From JABICX01 sp964528765 (GTDB lineage Archaea > Nanobdellota > Nanobdellia > UBA10117 > JABICX01): a stretch of DNA of 7,349 nucleotides. Positions 1 to 5,642 of this stretch are shown one piece after another. The translations under genes were made by a program, and so were the position numbers. Within the stretch, counting starts at the first letter, position 1. The number at the start of each line of letters is the position of its first letter. The notes beneath the pieces are model-generated. The model was not told the DNA's origin, searched no databases, and saw nothing but the letters and a program-made list of their open reading frames with translations. Location: positions 1 through 7,349 of the forward strand of contig CAZGVA010000043.1 in NCBI GenBank assembly GCA_964528765.1, read 5' to 3'.

Positions 1-303
1 TAACTCATCTGCTTCTTCTTTAGTCTTTTTTTCCTGTTTTTCAATATTTTTAATTCGAATATCAACTTCATTCTTTTTTTCTTGAAGTTCTTTATTTACA
101 GTTGCAATCGGTCTTTCTATCATAATTTCACCAACAAGAGAATATACGGATTTCTTGCTTTTTGCTAGTTCTTTAATTGCGTTGTCCAATTCAATTTGCT
201 GTAATTGAAATTGTTGTTTTTGACCTGCGAAAACTTGAATACGTTGCTGTAATAATTGCATTTGCATAAGTTTTTCTTGTGCTTCTTTTTCAGATTTAGC
301 CAT
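1..303 (-). CDS. pfdB: Prefoldin subunit beta (3' end cut by window edge)
   Basis: This gene encodes the beta subunit of archaeal prefoldin, the jellyfish-shaped hexamer (two alpha, four beta) that captures unfolded proteins in the cytoplasm and passes them to the chaperonin. The 101 visible codons show the family pattern: an N-terminal coiled coil rich in Gln and Leu (about residues 5-45), a central beta-hairpin with VYSLVGEIMIERP (about 53-65), and the start of the C-terminal coiled coil, which is rich in Lys and Glu. The C-terminal residues lie off the left edge. The ATG at 303-301 overlaps the end of the upstream pcc1 by 8 nt (ATGGCTAA), so translation is probably coupled; a GAGG motif sits about 12 nt upstream. 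Placement after pcc1 in an L37Ae/RpoP operon is a recurrent archaeal arrangement and supports the call. Confidence 0.93.
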   Translation of the reverse strand, partial: MAKSEKEAQEKLMQMQLLQQRIQVFAGQKQQFQLQQIELDNAIKELAKSKKSVYSLVGEIMIERPIATVNKELQEKKNEVDIRIKNIEKQEKKTKEEADEL

Positions 304-547
304 TTTTTTCATCAACCTCTTTAATTTTAAAGTTTTGGCTTACAATTCCCAGTAAGCTTGTGATTGAGTTCATAACTGCTCTAAAAGCAATTAAGTCTTT
401 CGCCTCAATTGTGATTATTAAGTCTTTAGTTTGTTTAATATTATATGTTGCACGATCTGTTTTAAATTCCTGTTCCGGATCTAACGCAGCAGCACAAGCA
501 TTTAATAAATCAATTTTACCACATACTTTAATCTCTGAAGTAATCAT
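296..547 (-). CDS. pcc1: KEOPS complex subunit Pcc1
   Basis: Pcc1 is the dimerisation subunit of KEOPS, which (with Kae1, Bud32 and Cgi121) makes the N6-threonylcarbamoyl-adenosine modification at position 37 of tRNAs that read ANN codons. The 83-residue product has the usual length. Visible family features are a first beta strand (residues 4-10), a helix (about 12-21), the strand pair around DRATYNIK and DLIITIEA (about 31-50), and a C-terminal helix beginning DLIAFRAVMNSITSLL (51-66), which matches the conserved A-x-D-x-x-A-x-R-A-x-x-N-S segment of the family. The start follows rpoP by 16 nt and has an AAGGA motif 7 nt upstream. The stop lies inside the start of pfdB. Recognition rests on motif memory and gene order, not on a database search; the protein is small, so some uncertainty remains. 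Confidence 0.88.
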   Translation of the reverse strand: MITSEIKVCGKIDLLNACAAALDPEQEFKTDRATYNIKQTKDLIITIEAKDLIAFRAVMNSITSLLGIVSQNFKIKEVDEKNG

Positions 548-563
548 TTTAATTTCCTTGAGA

Positions 564-701
564 TTATCTGGCTTTGACTTTTTTTATTACAGGCGGCCTT
601 GCTTTAGCAATAATTCGTGATCCACAATAAGGACAGATAACTCTTCGTTCAATACTTTTAGAGTCAAGTTCTTTTTGACATTCAAAACATTTGTATACCA
701 T
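564..701 (-). CDS. rpoP: DNA-directed RNA polymerase subunit P (Rpo12)
   Basis: This 45-residue zinc-ribbon protein is the archaeal counterpart of eukaryotic Rpb12, a small structural subunit that helps hold the RNA polymerase assembly platform together. It starts MVYKC, carries one knuckle at C5-x-x-C8 and the second at C23-P-Y-C26, and continues into GSRII and a basic C-terminal tail ending KKVKAR. These are the hallmark features of RpoP, and the length is typical. It begins one nucleotide after the rpl37ae stop (TAA-T-ATG), so it is almost certainly translated from the same mRNA. The ATG at 701-699 is the only sensible start, because it immediately precedes the zinc knuckle. It is a small gene that is easily overlooked. 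Confidence 0.96.
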   Translation of the reverse strand: MVYKCFECQKELDSKSIERRVICPYCGSRIIAKARPPVIKKVKAR

Positions 702-702
702 A

Positions 703-924
703 TTATTTTGTTAATTTAGGATCGTAAGCTTTCCCTGCATATTTTGCGTCACATTTACAACAATACCATATGCCTGAAGATAACCGTTTTATACCCGTTC
801 TTCTGCAAAATGGACATTTATGTTTAGCGTGTTGTATCTTTTCAACTGCATTGATTTTATGCTTAGTTTTTCGACCATATCGTGCACCGAAACGACCTGC
901 CGAACCAAGTTTTTTTAGAGCCAT
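703..924 (-). CDS. rpl37ae: Large ribosomal subunit protein L37Ae (eL43)
   Basis: A zinc-binding protein of the 50S subunit found in archaea and eukaryotes but not bacteria. The 73-residue product begins with the basic segment GSAGRFGARYGRK (residues 7-19), followed by a C37-P-F-C40 knuckle, the signature core around KRLSSGIWYC, and a second C55-x-x-C58 knuckle. It ends in an AGKAY motif and a basic tail. Length and order match the family closely. It is the first gene of the operon with rpoP, pcc1 and pfdB. A GGAT motif a few bases before the ATG at 924-922 may serve as ribosome binding site, and a TATA element lies about 37 nt upstream, predicting a short leader. All four zinc ligands are present. 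Confidence 0.97.
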   Translation of the reverse strand: MALKKLGSAGRFGARYGRKTKHKINAVEKIQHAKHKCPFCRRTGIKRLSSGIWYCCKCDAKYAGKAYDPKLTK

Positions 925-958
925 TTTAATCCTGTATATCCTTTTAGTCTCGTTAGTT

Positions 959-975
959 TATTTATAAAGCTTCCG
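959..975 (-). promoter_or_regulatory. BRE/TATA promoter of the rpl37ae operon
   Basis: Read on the minus strand, a purine-rich GGAAGC (TFB recognition element type) is directly followed by TTTATAAATAA, a strong archaeal TATA box. The box is centred about 40 nt before the rpl37ae ATG, so transcription would start near 938-942 and leave a leader of roughly 15-18 nt that contains the GGAT motif. The position and consensus are seen in the sequence; promoter activity is inferred. Confidence 0.75.
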
Positions 976-1039
976 AGCATTATCTTGAAAGCATTATTGG
1001 GAAAGTCTTGATTTTGACTTATAAAGTTTCCTAGTAAGG

Positions 1040-1048
1040 TATTTAAAT
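1040..1048 (+). promoter_or_regulatory. TATA-like element for tRNA-Ser
   Basis: TATTTAAAT lies about 46-54 nt before the first base of the tRNA. With the usual archaeal spacing, transcription would begin around 1068-1073, leaving a 5' leader of about 20-25 nt for RNase P to remove. A second candidate, the self-complementary CTTATAAAG at 1018-1026, is further away and less well placed. Confidence 0.5.
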
Positions 1049-1093
1049 CAAACAATGGGATGAATATTACTACTTAGATACGTTGTAGAATTC

Positions 1094-1177
1094 GCCGGGA
1101 TGGCACAATCTGGTACTGCGCAGCCCTGGAAAGGCTGTTCTCGCAAGGGTATATGGGTTCGAATCCCATTCCCGGCG
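1094..1177 (+). tRNA. tRNA-Ser, anticodon GGA
   Basis: A complete class II tRNA can be folded by hand. The acceptor stem pairs GCCGGGA (1094-1100) with TCCCGGC (1170-1176), followed by discriminator G1177, the normal base for serine tRNAs. The D arm pairs GCA (1103-1105) with TGC (1117-1119). The anticodon stem pairs CAGCC with GGCTG around the loop CTGGAAA, placing GGA at 1128-1130, which reads UCC and UCU. The variable region (1138-1152, 15 nt) is long and can form a short stem around GCAA, as expected for tRNA-Ser. The T arm ATGGG/CCCAT encloses TTCGAAT. CCA is not encoded, since TTT follows directly, and no intron is present. Confidence 0.97.
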
Positions 1178-1198
1178 TTTCCAAATCTTGTAGTAAAG

Positions 1199-1206
1199 TT
1201 TTTAAC
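1199..1206 (+). promoter_or_regulatory. TATA-like element of the cysteine-rich protein gene
   Basis: TTTTTAAC is centred about 25 nt before the ATG at 1227, the spacing expected if transcription begins at or next to the start codon. No Shine-Dalgarno motif is visible between the two, which fits a leaderless mRNA. The T5 run at 1199-1203 could also terminate tRNA-Ser transcription, so the segment may have two roles. Both roles are inferred. Confidence 0.45.
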
Positions 1207-1226
1207 GTTTAGTAATCATAATTTCT

Positions 1227-2573
1227 ATGAAAAATTTGATTTTTAGCCTGTTGATGTTTACTTTAATTATTGCTCTGTTTCAAAATGTTGAAGCATTTAA
1301 TTGTGGTGCTGAACCAACAGAACCTTGTCAAGAAGGATACAAATTAGTATGTTATGCGGATGGTTGGTATTGTAATGTTGATAGACAATATTCTGATTGT
1401 GTTGATTCTGATGGTGGAAAGATTTATGATAATTATGGAACAACTACATGGACAATAATAGAAACTGATGGAGAAGGAAATGAGAGTGAAGTAAAACATT
1501 CATATACTGATCGTTGCATAATTCCTGAACCTGCTAATTATATTGGTAAATCTTTGGGCGTCAATCATGTTAGCTATGCTGTAGTTGATAAATGTGAAGG
1601 AGATGATTGTTATATCGCAGAATATGCTTGTGAATCTGCAGAAGAACCGATTCTGTTTAATTGCGAACATAGTTGTCAGGAAGAATGGGGAAACGGCCCA
1701 GCAGCATGTACTGGAGAACGCGTTTCTGATGAAGATGTTGTAATTCCTCCAGAGTTAGAAGATTCGATGACATGTACTGACTCGGATGGTGGAATTGATT
1801 ATTATAATTTAGGTCGTATACATATCAATGGACTTGAAGTTACGCGCGATGGTTGTAGCGATAATTTTAATCTTATCGAATATTTCTGTACTGAGCTTGG
1901 AAGTTATTCTTCAACAGAGTACACTTGCCCAGGCATATGTGTGAATGGTGTATGTATACCTGAAGACGAAGTTGATACTTGTATTGATTCAGATGGTGGA
2001 AAACAATATTTTACAAAAGGAACTGCATCGGAATGGCATTCTGATCGAGGAAATGATATTGGAGAAAGCTTTACTGATTTTTGTATTAAAGACTTTAGTG
2101 ATTATACTGACGTGATGTCAGGTACTATTGTTGCAGAGGGTTTTTGTAATGATGATGATGAAGTTGATGTAAAGCATGTTGAATGTTCTGACGGATGTTT
2201 AGATGGCGTATGTATTGGCGGTGTTATTGATAGAGAAAACTGCCCTACAGATTGCCAATGTTCTGATAGTGGGATTGTATGTTCAACACACAAAACACCA
2301 AATTTGGATTGTGTAATGGGTTGCGCTATCAATGATAAATGTATTGTTCAAGGTACGAGAATAATTATTGAAGGTAGACTTGCTTATTGCGATATTTCTG
2401 GCCACTTTGAAGAACAAAACCAAGATGATTCAACTTGCGGGAATAATTATGAATGCATAAGTAACTTTTGCAGTAATGGGGTTTGTTATGATATTGCAGG
2501 TGAGTTGGAAGAAACTCAGAGTATGGTTGCTAAGATCGTGGATTTCTTAAGAAGTCTGTTTGGGTTTGAATAG
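1227..2573 (+). CDS. Secreted cysteine-rich repeat protein, function unknown
   Basis: I do not recognise a named family. The 448-residue product has a Sec-type signal peptide (basic KN, hydrophobic core to about residue 20, likely cleavage after VEA at 23), so it is exported. The mature part holds 36 cysteines, an even number that suits an all-disulfide extracellular protein. Three related units each begin C-x-DSDGG (C58, C183, C252). The second and third have six cysteines in matching places (183/210/221/234/238/243 and 252/286/307/320/324/329) and end in closely similar C-x3-C-x4-C segments. A further cysteine cluster follows (339-388), then a short C-x5-C-x4-C-x4-C knot (404-420). The tail (about 427-448) is an amphipathic helix ending FLRSLFGFE that could touch the membrane. 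The protein is acidic, with no catalytic motif visible. Similar repeats are, from memory, frequent in secreted proteins of DPANN archaea. Confidence 0.85.
   Translation: MKNLIFSLLMFTLIIALFQNVEAFNCGAEPTEPCQEGYKLVCYADGWYCNVDRQYSDCVDSDGGKIYDNYGTTTWTIIETDGEGNESEVKHSYTDRCIIPEPANYIGKSLGVNHVSYAVVDKCEGDDCYIAEYACESAEEPILFNCEHSCQEEWGNGPAACTGERVSDEDVVIPPELEDSMTCTDSDGGIDYYNLGRIHINGLEVTRDGCSDNFNLIEYFCTELGSYSSTEYTCPGICVNGVCIPEDEVDTCIDSDGGKQYFTKGTASEWHSDRGNDIGESFTDFCIKDFSDYTDVMSGTIVAEGFCNDDDEVDVKHVECSDGCLDGVCIGGVIDRENCPTDCQCSDSGIVCSTHKTPNLDCVMGCAINDKCIVQGTRIIIEGRLAYCDISGHFEEQNQDDSTCGNNYECISNFCSNGVCYDIAGELEETQSMVAKIVDFLRSLFGFE
1398..2213 (+). repeat. Three diverged protein-level repeats (CxDSDGG units)
   Basis: The units cover residues 58-150, 183-243 and 252-329 of the cysteine-rich protein. 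Each opens with C-V/T/I-DSDGG followed by Tyr and Gly a few residues later, has a D-x-C about 27-40 residues on, and ends in a closing cysteine cluster. Units two and three end in CPGICVNGVCI and CSDGCLDGVCI, with identical cysteine spacing. The first unit has extra cysteines and a different ending. The similarity is clear in protein but weak in DNA, which indicates old duplications. Confidence 0.8.
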
Positions 2574-2624
2574 TTTAGGCATCATAACTCAGCGTGTAAC
2601 GTCCATCTCAAGAGTTATGCTAAA
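2574..2624. terminator. Imperfect inverted repeat between convergent genes
   Basis: TTTAG plus CATAACTC (2574-2578, 2583-2590) can pair with GAGTTATG plus CTAAA (2612-2619, 2620-2624), giving up to 13 base pairs with a 4-nt bulge and a 21-nt loop. It starts right after the stop of the cysteine-rich gene and overlaps the stop of the SpoIIM-like gene. It could act as a two-way 3'-end or processing signal. No strong T run follows on either strand, and archaeal termination usually relies on T runs, so the role is tentative. Confidence 0.35.
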
Positions 2625-3394
2625 ACACCAATTGTTACCTCTACTAATGCTGCAATAATAATTACCAATAGTGCAAACAAAAATAAAAGTAACCCGTCAG
2701 TTAGAATATTTCTAAATTTAGGACTACGAATTTTATCACGCTCTACAGCCATAGAGATAAGTCCTCCAGCTACAGCAGCAATAAAAAATCCACCAAATTC
2801 CAATAATGCATGTGGCATTGTAAAACCAACTGCTCTCCAACTTTTTAATGAAATTAAGAAAATAGCAAGTGCAGATGCATTCCAAGTAAGAATCATAATT
2901 GATCCAGCTCCATACAAGAACGAAAGTAATAGTGCAATAAGTGCAATTTCAATATTGTTTATTACAATTGATTTGAATAAACCAATATTTGCACCCATAA
3001 ATTGACCAGTTGGTGTTGCTCCAGGAAATATTGAAAATTGTTTACTGAACATCTGTGCAACCATATCTGCAGGCAAAATATAATATAAACAAATATAACT
3101 TAAAGTGATACCTAAGAAAAACATGAAATAAATAGATATAACTTTTTTATTTCTAATAAAAAATTGTATTATGCTATGTATTTTTTCATCTTTCACTTCT
3201 TCGATGGTTAGTATTCCTCTGAGAAATGGAACTCCTGCAAGAGTTGTAAATAAAATACCAACTAAACTTGCGTCTCTTGGAAAAAGCGTAATTCCGACTA
3301 ATAAACCTACTATGGATAATATAAAACCAAGAGGTATCGCCCATAATGGATTATTTTCAACTTTTTTCGGCGAAATAATTGATTCTAAAACCAT
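2615..3394 (-). CDS. SpoIIM-family (DUF95) polytopic membrane protein
   Basis: The 259-residue product has about six or seven hydrophobic segments (near residues 17-37, 43-58, 85-106, 146-167, 169-184, 196-215 and 232-256). The family signature is visible as NN at 146-147, a GAGSIMILTWN segment at 162-172, and PHALLEF at 194-200 followed by a glycine/alanine-rich helix. In sporulating Firmicutes, SpoIIM works with SpoIID and SpoIIP in peptidoglycan remodelling during engulfment. Archaea have neither sporulation nor murein, and the role of their homologues is not established to my knowledge; a membrane scaffold or transport-related function is only a guess. The gene is transcribed divergently from the dockerin/cohesin operon and convergently with the cysteine-rich gene. 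No ribosome binding site is visible, and a TATA element about 25 nt upstream suggests a leaderless message. Confidence 0.85.
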   Translation of the reverse strand: MVLESIISPKKVENNPLWAIPLGFILSIVGLLVGITLFPRDASLVGILFTTLAGVPFLRGILTIEEVKDEKIHSIIQFFIRNKKVISIYFMFFLGITLSYICLYYILPADMVAQMFSKQFSIFPGATPTGQFMGANIGLFKSIVINNIEIALIALLLSFLYGAGSIMILTWNASALAIFLISLKSWRAVGFTMPHALLEFGGFFIAAVAGGLISMAVERDKIRSPKFRNILTDGLLLFLFALLVIIIAALVEVTIGVLA

Positions 3395-3414
3395 AATGTT
3401 CTATTGTTTACTCA

Positions 3415-3423
3415 AATAAATAC
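3415..3423 (-). promoter_or_regulatory. TATA element of the SpoIIM-like gene
   Basis: On the minus strand the sequence reads TATTTATTT, centred 25 nt before the ATG at 3394-3392. With standard spacing, transcription would start at the initiation codon, giving a leaderless mRNA. Activity is inferred from consensus and spacing. Confidence 0.55.
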
Positions 3424-3463
3424 TTTACTGGAAGTTATTGTAATATGTTGGTAGTGATAAATG

Positions 3464-3471
3464 TTTATTAA
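3464..3471 (+). promoter_or_regulatory. TATA element of the dockerin/cohesin operon
   Basis: TTTATTAA is centred about 32 nt before the ATG at 3500, predicting transcription from about 3492-3495 and a leader of only a few bases. The element overlaps the upstream in-frame ATG at 3461, which argues that 3461 is not the true start. Activity is inferred. Confidence 0.5.
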
Positions 3472-3499
3472 GAATGAATATTATATTTACTCGATAGCC

Positions 3500-4867
3500 A
3501 TGGCAAAAAATAATGATTTTAAGAAATATCTTCCATGGGCTTTACTTTTGATAGTCGTTTTAATATTACTATTCTACGTTTTAGCACCGGCAGATGTTTC
3601 TGATACTCACGAACCAACTGCACAGTTTTATGCAGTAGGTACAGATTATTTAATCGTTTCAACTGCAGATTATATATCTAACCCAAATAATTTTTATATT
3701 ATTGGCGTAGATAATGAAATTCAAATTAATATTGATTTAAATGATAACGTTGCACCATTTGCAACAGTGGATACAGCCGAGTTTGATATTGTGTTGCCTT
3801 CAAATTATGCAGACCAATTAGTTGATGTTGTAATCGAACAAGTTACTTTTGGTGCTCCTGGAGTAGATTCATTTTCAGTAACCAAAACCTCGCCAGAAAT
3901 ATGGCATGTTGTTTATAATGCAGCGGGTTATGAAGGCCATCCGATTGATGAGGATATAGCAAATTCACAACAATTTATTAAAATCACACTTAACTTTAAA
4001 TCAACACCTTTACCTGGAACAATTGATGTTCATATAACTGGCCAAATTGGCTCAGGTTTTGTTGGCGAAATTGAACCAGAAATTATAGATGTTTTTGACG
4101 AATTATTTACTTTACAGGTTAGCGAACCTTGTTTTGACGATGATAATGACGGGGATCCAGATACGTACGGTGAGTGTGAAGATTATCGAGATACATTTGA
4201 TACAGATTATTCAAACGATTGTGATGGAAGTACTGTCTTAGAGTATAGTTGTCAGATTGGCGGTCCAGATAGTGTAGAAATTTGTACTCAAACAGAAGAA
4301 ACTTGTGATTCTGGAAAAGGATGTAATTTAGGATTTTGTCAACCTGCAGAGTGTACTGTAAATCCAAGTGAAAGAAGTTGTACTGATGATTATGGACGTC
4401 TGTTATATGATAATTGTGGTTTAGATGGAAATGGTGATCCAATAAACTTCGTTTATTGGACAGGTGGAGCTGTAGCGACGAGTAGTTTAAACCCAGGAAA
4501 TGTATATCAAACCGTTAATTGTCCTAATGCAGACTGTGAATATAATGCTGCAACAAATTGTTATGATGCTACATATAACGCAGGTTGTGTAAAGCAAACA
4601 GGAAAAGAATGGTACACATGCGTGTCCTTTATTGGAGATGTTAATGGTAATGGATGGCCAGGCCCAGAAGATATAACTACGATTGAAAGTCATGTAATAA
4701 ACAACGTTGAATGTTCAACTTACCCATGCAAAGAAAATACTAAATGGAGCAGTGTTAATGGAGATACTGATGAAGAGATTAATATATTGGATATAACCAT
4801 GACTGAAAAATATGTTTTAGACTTCGGTTGGGCACATTTAGATAATAATGGTGGAGCTATCTTTTAG
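3500..4867 (+). CDS. Membrane-anchored dockerin-like, cysteine-rich surface protein
   Basis: The 455-residue product starts MAKNNDFKKYLP, with a basic N-terminus and one hydrophobic segment (about residues 12-29) that acts as signal anchor, leaving the rest outside. Residues about 39-207 are cysteine-free and beta-rich, with a pattern reminiscent of cohesin-type beta-sandwiches. A cysteine-rich region follows (211-374). It begins with an Asp-rich, probably calcium-binding DDDNDGDPD segment and contains a six-cysteine module (C241, 251, 262, 269, 275, 280) like that of the protein at 1227-2573. The C-terminus (378-441) resembles a type I dockerin: loop one has D380, N382, N384, D391; loop two has N420, D422, D424, E426, N428, D431; each is followed by a helix. 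The linker holds a cysteine pair (C405, C410). An in-frame ATG at 3461 would add 13 residues and was rejected on promoter grounds. The cohesin gene begins 3 nt downstream. No enzyme domain is visible. Confidence 0.82.
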   Translation: MAKNNDFKKYLPWALLLIVVLILLFYVLAPADVSDTHEPTAQFYAVGTDYLIVSTADYISNPNNFYIIGVDNEIQINIDLNDNVAPFATVDTAEFDIVLPSNYADQLVDVVIEQVTFGAPGVDSFSVTKTSPEIWHVVYNAAGYEGHPIDEDIANSQQFIKITLNFKSTPLPGTIDVHITGQIGSGFVGEIEPEIIDVFDELFTLQVSEPCFDDDNDGDPDTYGECEDYRDTFDTDYSNDCDGSTVLEYSCQIGGPDSVEICTQTEETCDSGKGCNLGFCQPAECTVNPSERSCTDDYGRLLYDNCGLDGNGDPINFVYWTGGAVATSSLNPGNVYQTVNCPNADCEYNAATNCYDATYNAGCVKQTGKEWYTCVSFIGDVNGNGWPGPEDITTIESHVINNVECSTYPCKENTKWSSVNGDTDEEINILDITMTEKYVLDFGWAHLDNNGGAIF

Positions 4868-4870
4868 AAA

Positions 4871-5599
4871 ATGGATAAACGAATCCATTTTTTACTTTTT
4901 TTATTTATTATACCCATTGTTTATGCTCAAGATCCAGTGATTGTTACAGTTGATGCACCTTCGACCATTTCCAGTGATTTTGATATTACATTAAACGTAG
5001 AAGATGTTATTGATTTAGATGCGTTTAGTTTTCAATTACTTTATGATGATGACGTGGTTAAATTAGTTGGTGCTGAAGAAGGAGCGTTATACTCTTCAGC
5101 TAACGTGTTATTTAACGAAGAATTCGATAGAATCGTTATTAATCTACCTGGTTTAGCGGGAGTTAATGGATCAGGATCACTTGCAGTTCTAAATTTTGAA
5201 ATTGTTGGATCTCCTGAAGACTCTACTGATATTCAAATTATTTATTTAACTATGGGTGATATTAATGCGGAGAACATCCTTATCGAAAATATCTCACCTA
5301 ATCCCGTAACCGTTACAATTAAAGGTGGGAGCACATCACCTGCAGATACCGAAGGTCCAATGGTTACGGTTGATAAAAATAATTCAGACATTGTATCTGA
5401 AGATGAAACTGAGATAGATGACGAAATACCTGAACAAGTAGAGAAGAAAAGTAATATACTTATGTATACTTTATTGCTTATATTGTTAATTATTGGGGCA
5501 GGTGCTGGATATTGGTATTATAAAAATAAAGGAATGGGCGGCGTAGCAGCCAGTTCTACAAAATCACCTTCGAATGCTTTTGGTGGTTTTAACGCCTAA
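4871..5599 (+). CDS. Cohesin-domain protein with C-terminal membrane anchor
   Basis: The 242-residue product has a signal peptide (1-19, likely cleavage after VYA), a cohesin domain (about 21-150), an acidic low-complexity linker (about 151-194), a transmembrane helix (about 195-217) and a short Gly/Ser-rich tail ending inside the cell. The cohesin pattern is clear: an opening V-T-V-D-A-P strand, DLDAFSFQLLYDDDVVKLVG (49-67), a GVNGSGSLAVLNFEIVG strand pair (97-113), and a closing V-T-V-T-I strand. Cohesins are beta-sandwich modules that bind dockerins with high affinity. The gene follows a dockerin-like gene by 3 nt and is probably translated from the same mRNA, so that protein is the obvious candidate ligand. 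Adjacent cohesin and dockerin genes are also known from Archaeoglobus fulgidus, which is not cellulolytic. The domain has no cysteine, unlike the neighbouring surface proteins. Confidence 0.88.
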   Translation: MDKRIHFLLFLFIIPIVYAQDPVIVTVDAPSTISSDFDITLNVEDVIDLDAFSFQLLYDDDVVKLVGAEEGALYSSANVLFNEEFDRIVINLPGLAGVNGSGSLAVLNFEIVGSPEDSTDIQIIYLTMGDINAENILIENISPNPVTVTIKGGSTSPADTEGPMVTVDKNNSDIVSEDETEIDDEIPEQVEKKSNILMYTLLLILLIIGAGAGYWYYKNKGMGGVAASSTKSPSNAFGGFNA

Positions 5600-5612
5600 A
5601 GTAATATAGTAA

Positions 5613-5622
5613 TTCTTAAAAA
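5613..5622 (+). promoter_or_regulatory. TATA-like element of the DHH phosphoesterase gene
   Basis: TTCTTAAAAA is centred about 25 nt before the ATG at 5643 in the 43-nt gap after the cohesin gene. No Shine-Dalgarno motif precedes the ATG, so a leaderless message with its own start site is plausible. Read-through from the upstream operon cannot be excluded, because no T run separates them. Confidence 0.4.
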
Positions 5623-5642
5623 AAGAACGATTCTTAGTTATA

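Noticed and set aside
1018..1026. CTTATAAAG as the main tRNA-Ser promoter
   Set aside because: It lies about 70 nt before the tRNA, further than the usual archaeal spacing. The TATTTAAAT at 1040-1048 fits better.
925..1093. A C/D-box guide RNA in the promoter region
   Set aside because: I found no convincing paired C (RUGAUGA) and D (CUGA) boxes on the plus strand; the region is explained by two divergent promoters.
3461..3499. In-frame upstream ATG that would lengthen the dockerin protein by 13 residues
   Set aside because: This ATG overlaps the best TATA element for the gene. The start at 3500 gives a typical basic N-terminus before the membrane anchor, whereas the extension adds an odd Tyr-rich stretch and has no promoter at suitable distance.
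4119..4442. Open frame on the minus strand opposite the dockerin gene, rich in His, Asn and Tyr
   Set aside because: The composition is what results from reading Asp/Thr/Cys-rich codons on the other strand. There is no start signal or family resemblance, and the plus-strand frame has clear domains.
3500..5599. A cellulosome or polysaccharide-degrading complex
   Set aside because: Neither protein has a glycoside hydrolase, esterase or recognisable carbohydrate-binding module, and no such gene lies in the window; cohesin/dockerin modules also occur in non-cellulolytic archaea.
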